Below the pieces are notes generated by a model that saw only the letters and a list, made by a program, of their open reading frames with translations, was not told the DNA's origin and made no database searches. DNA of 10,834 nucleotides from JAAZMA01 sp036720245 (GTDB lineage: Bacteria; Bacillota; Clostridia; Tissierellales; Tepidimicrobiaceae), in contig DAIMNI010000070.1 in assembly GCA_036720245.1 (NCBI GenBank), positions 1 to 10,834 on the forward strand. The letters are read 5' to 3'. The stretch's first letter is position 1; every line of letters begins with the position of its first letter. Below, piece after piece: positions 6,614 through 10,834 of this stretch. The position numbers and the translations under genes are program-made.

Positions 6614-8342
6614 CTTCTATATCCTCCTTTCCAATCTGAGAATAATAAATATCTTGATATATTTCTGAAGTATTCATTAGTTCAACATGATTTCCCTGAT
6701 TTACGATTTTTCCCTTATCCATTACTAAAATTTTATCTGCATCCATTATAGAGGTAATTCTTTGGGCAATTAGTATTACTGTGGTATTTTTACTATATTT
6801 TTTTAGGCCCTCTTTGATTTTTCTTTCTGTAAGCATATCTACTGCTGAGGTGCTATCATCTAATATCAATATATCAGGCTTCTTAATTAAAGCTCTAGCT
6901 ATGGAAATCCTCTGTTTCTGTCCCCCAGATAAATTAACTCCCCCTTGGCCTAAATATGTATTATAGCCTTCACTAAAGGAATTAATAAAATTATGTGCCT
7001 CAGCAATCTTTGCCACTTCTATAATTTCTTCCTCTGTAGCCATTTCATTTCCCCATTTAATATTTTCTCGAATGGTACCAGTAAACAATAATACTTTTTG
7101 AGGCACCATGGCTATTTTATCCCTTAGCTTTTTAATTTCTATATCCTTAATGTCTATACCATCTATTTTTATATTGCCCTTTATGGGATCATAAAATCTA
7201 GGTATTAAATTTATTAAAGTAGATTTACCTGAACCTGTAGAACCAATAATCCCTAAAGTTTCTCCTTTATTTATGGAAAAATTAATATCCTCTAATACTG
7301 GCTGGAAATTCCCTTTGTACGCAAAATATACATTTTCAAATTCTATTTTCTCTTTTAGCTCCACATTGGAAATAGGTTTATCTATTTCTAATATGGTATT
7401 GTCTGCTGCAAATACTTCCCCAACTCTTTCTGCTGAAGCCTTAGCCCTTATGAACATATTAAGAATTCTACTCATCATAACTAGAGCAAATAATAATTGG
7501 GTTAAATAATTTATCAATGCCATGATTTTTCCTGCTTCCATATTGCCTATATTGACACTATATCCGCCAAACCATAGTACTAATACTACTCCCATATTTA
7601 CACATAATGGGCTAAATATGGCTATGGTTTTCATGCCTTTTAAAGTAGTATCTTTTAAATTTTTATTTACTTTTTCAAATCGTTCCTCTTCATATTCAAA
7701 TCTATTAAAAGCCTTTACCACTCGAATCCCCGCTAAATATTCTCCCATTATGCCATTAACTTTATCTAAGGCAATTTGCATCTTTTTAAATAATGGATAG
7801 GATAATTTAAAATTAAAGTAAGTAATAATTCCCACTATAGGAACTAGGCCCAATAATATAAAGCCCATTTTGGTATTTAATATAAAGGACATAATTATAG
7901 CACCTATGCCCGTAACTGGTGCCTTTACAAATACTCGCATCATACCATGGGAGAAATTTTGCATATGGTTTACATCATTGGTGATTCTAGTGATTAAAGA
8001 AGCATCTTGAAATTCATTTACATTATCTAGGGAAAATCCTTGAATTTTAATATATAAATCCTCCCTTAAATCGGCACCAAAACCCTGAGAAGCCTTAGTA
8101 GAGATAATATTTCTAGTGCTAGCAAATAATAGACCTATGAAGGTCAACAATAGCATTAGTCCACCTAATCTTAATACATAATTTATATCCCCATTTTTAA
8201 CTCCATTGTCAATTATTTTTGACATAATAATAGGCTGAATTAAATCCCCTAGGGTTTCAAGTATTAAAACACTAAGGGCTATAAAAAAAGGTTTCCTATA
8301 TTTTATTAAGTATTTTTTTAAATATTTTGTATTAGTATTCAT
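6603..8342 (-). CDS. ABC exporter half-transporter, degenerate-site subunit
   Basis: Half-transporter of 579 aa from ATG 8342: six predicted membrane helices in residues ~18-300, then a nucleotide-binding domain with Walker A GSTGSGKS (367-374), signature LSGGQ (471-475) and Walker B ILILDDST. The catalytic Glu is replaced by Asp496 and the H-loop His by Gln527 (IAQRIT). This combination of canonical signature with defective Walker B and H-loop is the hallmark of the degenerate-site partner in heterodimeric exporters (TM287, BmrC, LmrC types). Its LSGGQ should complete the active site of the downstream subunit. ATG 8342 is chosen because GGAG lies 6 nt upstream; the in-frame TTG at 8354 would add four residues but has no ribosome site. 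It follows the second MOSC gene by about 48 bp, with a promoter-like sequence between, so it may be partly independent of the moa genes. Confidence 0.92.
   Translation of the reverse strand: MNTNTKYLKKYLIKYRKPFFIALSVLILETLGDLIQPIIMSKIIDNGVKNGDINYVLRLGGLMLLLTFIGLLFASTRNIISTKASQGFGADLREDLYIKIQGFSLDNVNEFQDASLITRITNDVNHMQNFSHGMMRVFVKAPVTGIGAIIMSFILNTKMGFILLGLVPIVGIITYFNFKLSYPLFKKMQIALDKVNGIMGEYLAGIRVVKAFNRFEYEEERFEKVNKNLKDTTLKGMKTIAIFSPLCVNMGVVLVLWFGGYSVNIGNMEAGKIMALINYLTQLLFALVMMSRILNMFIRAKASAERVGEVFAADNTILEIDKPISNVELKEKIEFENVYFAYKGNFQPVLEDINFSINKGETLGIIGSTGSGKSTLINLIPRFYDPIKGNIKIDGIDIKDIEIKKLRDKIAMVPQKVLLFTGTIRENIKWGNEMATEEEIIEVAKIAEAHNFINSFSEGYNTYLGQGGVNLSGGQKQRISIARALIKKPDILILDDSTSAVDMLTERKIKEGLKKYSKNTTVILIAQRITSIMDADKILVMDKGKIVNQGNHVELMNTSEIYQDIYYSQIGKEDIEVGF
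6623..6628 (-). promoter_or_regulatory. Ribosome binding site supporting a TTG start
   Basis: AGGAGG on the minus strand lies inside the 3' end of the upstream exporter gene, 9 nt before the TTG at 6613. It supports this non-ATG start and the 11-bp overlap of the two exporter genes. Confidence 0.8.
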
Positions 8343-8348
8343 AATATT

Positions 8349-8352
8349 CTCC
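8349..8352 (-). promoter_or_regulatory. Ribosome binding site deciding the first exporter gene's start
   Basis: GGAG lies 6 nt before ATG 8342 and overlaps the alternative TTG codon at 8354-8352, so it favours the ATG. Confidence 0.6.
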
Positions 8353-8371
8353 AATATTTTATTTACTATAT

Positions 8372-8400
8372 ATTATATTATTTCGATACCCTAAATACAA
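8372..8400 (-). promoter_or_regulatory. Candidate internal promoter for the exporter genes
   Basis: A perfect -10 TATAAT (8377-8372) is preceded after exactly 17 nt by TTGTAT (8400-8395), a 3/6 match to the -35 box. The -35 overlaps the last codons of the second MOSC gene. The region is AT-rich, so a chance match is possible, but the spacing and position just ahead of the exporter pair fit a secondary promoter. Confidence 0.5.
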
Positions 8401-8834
8401 GTAAAAATTTTATCTCCAATCTTTATTTCTCCTCCCTTTAAAACCTTAGTGAATATTACACTTTGATGGAGAGGGCAAGTCTTTCCCTGTTTTATTAAAT
8501 TGCATTCTAAAAAACAGTTTTTCCCTATTTCTGTAATTTGATGAAGGGTTTCTCCAATTAAAACCGTAGAACCTTGGGAAATATTGTTTATATCAAGATT
8601 CCTCACCCTTATATTTTCATGAAATTTGTTAATACATAATCCTTTAAGTTCCTTATCTTGGATTTCATTCCAGCCTTCCTCTGTAAAAATGGAAACCTGT
8701 CTTTCACCACCTATAGAATGTATGTCCTCAATTAAGCCTAATCCTTCTTTTAAATAGGCTTTTTCCACTAATTCTGGCTTTTGTCCCTTTTCTTTTTTAA
8801 TATATATTCCAACAACTTCTCCTTTATTTTTCAT
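8391..8834 (-). CDS. Second, divergent MOSC-domain protein
   Basis: Small soluble protein of 147 aa with the MOSC fold pattern in weakened form. GLGLIEDIHSIGGERQVSIF (31-50) corresponds to the family's GLxGDxHxG...RqVSl motif. ENIRVRNLDI (73-82) matches the 'ENiTt.gi' segment. IGETLHQITEIGKNCFLEC (93-111) supplies the cysteines (Cys107, Cys111) followed by GKTCP (Cys120), and the end is VLKGGEIKIGDKI. MOSC domains are known from Moco sulfurase C-termini and the YiiM/YuaD proteins; they are thought to handle sulfur carried on cysteine or to bind molybdopterin. It starts 3 bp after the stop of the first MOSC gene (ATG 8834, GAGG-type site 9 nt upstream) and is clearly not a recent copy of it. 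It probably works with the molybdenum or tungsten cofactor; the exact role is unknown. Confidence 0.85.
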   Translation of the reverse strand: MKNKGEVVGIYIKKEKGQKPELVEKAYLKEGLGLIEDIHSIGGERQVSIFTEEGWNEIQDKELKGLCINKFHENIRVRNLDINNISQGSTVLIGETLHQITEIGKNCFLECNLIKQGKTCPLHQSVIFTKVLKGGEIKIGDKIFTCI

Positions 8835-8837
8835 ATA

Positions 8838-9275
8838 TTAAAGCACCTCTATAGTATCCCCTGCTTTGATTATTCCACCTTTTATTACTCTAGTAAATAT
8901 TCCTTCTGTAGGCATTATGCATTTTCCTACAGTTTGAGCAATGGCACAGCCTGTATGGCATTTCTTACCTATTTGGGTTACTTCTTGTAGGGTTTCACCT
9001 ATTTTAAGTCTTGTCCCTATGGGAAGTTCATATAATATTATTCCCTCTGTAGTAATATTTTCTGCAAAATCCCCATGTTTTAATTCTAAACCCTGCTCTT
9101 CCATTTTCTTAAAACTTTCTATTCCAAGTAAACTTACTTGTCTATGCCATTTCCCAGCATGGGCATCTCCTTCTAATCCGTAATTTTCTATAAAATTTCC
9201 CTTGGGTATAGGTGTTTTAACTACACCTTTTTTATCCGAAATATTGACTTCTACTACTTTTCCTATTTTATTCAT
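8838..9275 (-). CDS. MOSC-domain protein in moa operon
   Basis: Protein of 145 aa with a full set of MOSC motifs: a short first strand (MNKIGKVVEVNIS), then YGLEGDAHAGKWHRQVSLLG (32-51), FAENITTEGI (70-79), LKIGETLQEVTQIGKKCHTGC (90-110; Cys106, Cys110) and GKCIMPTEGIF (117-127; Cys119). This short stand-alone form is common beside moa/mog genes in anaerobic Firmicutes and is presumed to act in cofactor sulfuration or maturation; the reaction itself is not settled. ATG 9275 is preferred since AAGGAG lies 11 nt upstream, whereas the in-frame GTG at 9287 and ATG at 9284 fall on or directly beside that site. The ATG overlaps the moaC stop (ATGAATAA, 8 nt), so translation is probably coupled to moaC. 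Confidence 0.92.
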   Translation of the reverse strand: MNKIGKVVEVNISDKKGVVKTPIPKGNFIENYGLEGDAHAGKWHRQVSLLGIESFKKMEEQGLELKHGDFAENITTEGIILYELPIGTRLKIGETLQEVTQIGKKCHTGCAIAQTVGKCIMPTEGIFTRVIKGGIIKAGDTIEVL

Positions 9276-9750
9276 AAATTCCATCACTCCTTATATATTC
9301 TCCCGATTTTCCACCAGTTTTTTTAATTAATTTAATATCTCCCATTATCATATCCTTATCTACTGCCTTACACATATCATATATAGTAAGTATTGCCAAA
9401 GAAACGGCAGTTAAAGCTTCCATCTCCACTCCAGTTTTCCCTATGGTATTTACTTTAGATTGTACTACAATACTATCTTCTAATATATTAAATTTAATAT
9501 CTACCCCTGTTAAATTTATATTATGACACATGGGAATTAAATCACTGGTTTTTTTAGCCCCCATTATGCCTCCTATTTGAGCAACTGAAAGTACATCTCC
9601 CTTTTTTATCATACCTTCTTTAATTAATTCTATAGTTTCTTTTTTCATTTGAATTTTACCTTGGGCAATGGCTGTTCTTTTAGTATCATCTTTTTCTCCT
9701 ACTTCCACCATATGTGCCCTGCCCTCTGTATTAAAATGTGTAAATTCCAT
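9268..9750 (-). CDS. moaC: Cyclic pyranopterin monophosphate synthase MoaC
   Basis: MoaC converts the 3',8-cyclised GTP product of MoaA into cyclic pyranopterin monophosphate, the first stable intermediate of molybdopterin synthesis, in the cytosol. The 160-aa length is usual for the family. Diagnostic stretches are MVEVGEKDDTKRTAIAQG (14-31), KKTSDLIPMCHNI (66-78), GKTGVEMEALTAVSLAIL (104-121) and IYDMCKAVDKDM (123-134). Asp125 and Lys128 match the catalytic Asp128/Lys131 of the E. coli enzyme, and the protein closes with KTGGKSGEY (144-152). ATG 9750 lies one base after the moaA stop, with GGGGGA from the end of moaA as ribosome site, and the 3' end overlaps the first MOSC gene. The arrangement implies coupled translation with its pathway partner MoaA. 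No unusual residue is seen. Confidence 0.98.
   Translation of the reverse strand: MEFTHFNTEGRAHMVEVGEKDDTKRTAIAQGKIQMKKETIELIKEGMIKKGDVLSVAQIGGIMGAKKTSDLIPMCHNINLTGVDIKFNILEDSIVVQSKVNTIGKTGVEMEALTAVSLAILTIYDMCKAVDKDMIMGDIKLIKKTGGKSGEYIRSDGIYE
9287..9292 (-). promoter_or_regulatory. Ribosome binding site deciding the first MOSC start
   Basis: AAGGAG within the end of moaC lies 11 nt before ATG 9275 and covers or abuts the alternative GTG 9287 and ATG 9284, so it points to ATG 9275. The spacing is a little long. Confidence 0.6.
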
Positions 9751-9751
9751 A

Positions 9752-10708
9752 TTATCCCCCTATTTCATTCATATTGGTATTTATATATTCTCCCGATTCT
9801 AAATTGTGTTCCTTAGGTTTTCTATATATGGCATCTAATATTATTTTTTCTATATCTTCTCCATTTCTTAAAGGCGTTTTCAAATCTATTTCTTCTTTAG
9901 AATGAAGACAGGGCTTTAATTTACCCTGCGCTGTAATTCTCATTCTATTACAATACTTGCAAAACTTGCAGGATATTGGGTTTATTAAACCTATTTTAGA
10001 CTTTCCATTAGGCAATTTATAATAATTTGCAGGAGAAGATATATCTTCTTTTTCTATTTTAATTAATTCAGGTAGTTTTTCCAATACTATGCTATTGGAT
10101 ATAAAATAGCTAGATTCAAATTTAGCTGCCTCCCCTATGGGCATTAATTCTATAAATCTAATATCTAAACCTTCCCTTTCTGCCCAATATATTAAATCTT
10201 CTATTTCTTCATCATTTATTCCCTTTGTAAGAACTGTATTTATTTTAATAGGATTTAGGCCTACTTTTTTAGCCTCATTAATTCCTTCCAATACATCCTC
10301 TAAATGTCCGCCCCTTGTAATATGAGAATACTTTTCCCCATTTAAAGTATCTAAGGAGATATTTACTCTATTTAATCCCAAGATTTTTAAATTCCTAGCA
10401 TATTCTTTAAGAAGTATTCCATTAGTTGTCATGGTAAAGTCCTCTATTTCTTCTAATTCACCTATGCCTTTTACTATATCTAAAATACCCCTCCTTACCA
10501 AGGGTTCTCCACCAGTTAATCGAACTTTATTTATTCCAAGGGATGTAAATACCCTAGCTATTTCTATTATTTCTTCTACCGATAATATATCCTTATGCCC
10601 TTTTTTCCCTATTCCCTCTTCTGGCATACAATATCTACATCTTAGATTGCACAAATCTGTAATAGAAATTCTTAGATAATTTATATTTCTTCCATAGGAA
10701 TCCAACAT
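9752..10708 (-). CDS. moaA: GTP 3',8-cyclase MoaA (radical SAM)
   Basis: MoaA opens molybdenum/tungsten-cofactor synthesis by radical rearrangement of GTP to 3',8-cyclo-7,8-dihydro-GTP, the MoaC substrate. The 318-aa protein has the N-terminal radical SAM cluster motif CNLRCRYC (Cys20, 24, 27), the SAM-contacting VRLTGGEPLVRR (62-73), TTNG (94-97), VNISLDTLN (115-123), and the second, GTP-binding cluster motif FCKYCNRMRITAQGKLKPCL (249-268; Cys250, 253, 267) with an extra Cys247. It ends in IGG, the C-terminal Gly-Gly known to be needed for activity in this family. ATG 10708 has AAAGGAG 8 nt upstream. It is the first gene of the moaA-moaC-MOSC-MOSC run. No moaD, moaE, moeA or mogA lies in the window, so the later steps are encoded elsewhere. 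Confidence 0.98.
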   Translation of the reverse strand: MLDSYGRNINYLRISITDLCNLRCRYCMPEEGIGKKGHKDILSVEEIIEIARVFTSLGINKVRLTGGEPLVRRGILDIVKGIGELEEIEDFTMTTNGILLKEYARNLKILGLNRVNISLDTLNGEKYSHITRGGHLEDVLEGINEAKKVGLNPIKINTVLTKGINDEEIEDLIYWAEREGLDIRFIELMPIGEAAKFESSYFISNSIVLEKLPELIKIEKEDISSPANYYKLPNGKSKIGLINPISCKFCKYCNRMRITAQGKLKPCLHSKEEIDLKTPLRNGEDIEKIILDAIYRKPKEHNLESGEYINTNMNEIGG

Positions 10709-10747
10709 ATTATCATCTCCTTTAAGTAAAAACTAAATATTTATACT

Positions 10748-10756
10748 ATTATAACA
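10748..10756 (-). promoter_or_regulatory. Extended -10 promoter of the moa operon
   Basis: TGTTATAAT on the minus strand combines a perfect -10 hexamer (10753-10748) with the TGn extension (10756-10754). No good -35 is found at 17 nt (only TTTCAG-like), which is typical of extended -10 promoters. A start near 10741 gives a leader of about 32 nt. Confidence 0.7.
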
Positions 10757-10795
10757 CAAAAAAGGAATCCCTGAAAAAGATATAATCGGGTAGGA

Positions 10796-10818
10796 GGTAA
10801 ATAATTATTTTATTTACC
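10796..10818. repeat. AT-rich inverted repeat upstream of the moaA promoter
   Basis: Perfect 9-bp arms GGTAAATAA / TTATTTACC surround a 5-nt centre, about 40 bp upstream of the moaA -10. Neither strand has a T-run after it, so it is a poor intrinsic terminator. It could be a protein-binding site or a 3'-end hairpin of the gene to the right. Confidence 0.5.
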
Positions 10819-10834
10819 GACCTCCCCCACCACC
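10814..10834 (-). CDS. Possible C-terminal end of an upstream gene (Gly-rich tail)
   Basis: The last bases of the window, read on the minus strand in one frame, give GGGGGR followed by TAA (10816-10814). Glycine-rich tails of this kind occur at the ends of some Firmicute membrane proteins, such as TPM-domain proteins. Only six codons are visible, so this is a guess from the unusually G-rich strand against an AT-rich background. If real, the gene lies to the right in the same orientation as moaA and ends 105 bp before its start codon. Confidence 0.3.
   Translation of the reverse strand, partial: GGGGGR

Noticed and set aside
1614..10679. Many other plus-strand open frames of 60-110 codons
   Set aside because: All lie opposite well-supported minus-strand genes and have low-complexity hydrophobic or Ser/Pro-rich translations.
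10709..10747. A Moco riboswitch before moaA
   Set aside because: The predicted leader is only about 32 nt with no stable stems, far shorter than the known Moco RNA element.
1..10834. tRNA, rRNA, CRISPR arrays, transposase or phage genes
   Set aside because: I looked for regularly spaced repeats, cloverleaf-like segments and integrase/transposase motifs and saw none.

Overview
The window is AT-rich DNA with every recognisable gene on the minus strand. Codon use is AT-biased, Shine-Dalgarno sites are strong (AGGAGG-like), TTG starts recur, and the gene families are anaerobe-typical. This points to a low-GC Gram-positive anaerobe of the Clostridia/Tissierellia type; that placement is an inference from composition and gene content, not a match to a named species.

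Reading in the direction of transcription (right to left): the right edge may hold the last codons of an upstream gene with a Gly-rich tail. An AT-rich inverted repeat and an extended -10 promoter follow. Next comes a tight molybdenum/tungsten-cofactor cluster: moaA (radical SAM GTP 3',8-cyclase), moaC (cyclic pyranopterin monophosphate synthase), and two different stand-alone MOSC-domain proteins. These four genes overlap or lie within a few bases of one another. A short gap with a promoter-like sequence leads to a pair of overlapping half-transporter genes that form an asymmetric heterodimeric ABC exporter: the first subunit has a degenerate ATPase site, the second a canonical one. A 239-bp gap carries a roughly 150-bp palindromic, MITE-like dispersed repeat that abuts the exporter's stop codon.

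Downstream lies the least conventional part, a compact three-gene cassette (about 4538 to 1558) ending in a clear intrinsic terminator. It encodes (i) a protein resembling a periplasmic iron-type solute-binding protein but with no signal peptide and with an N-terminal DUF1858-like module, (ii) a small HypB/UreG-like P-loop protein with several CxxC motifs, and (iii) an ABC ATPase with its own DUF1858-like N-terminal module and a Cys-His C-terminal tail. No membrane permease is present. Transporter-type parts seem to have been redeployed in the cytosol, possibly for metal or metallocofactor handling. This is the best candidate in the window for an undescribed system. Its proximity to the Moco genes is suggestive, not proof.

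The left 1.4 kb holds an independently transcribed gene (good promoter at 1410-1439, TTG start) for a tandem-DUF1538 integral membrane protein that runs off the window.
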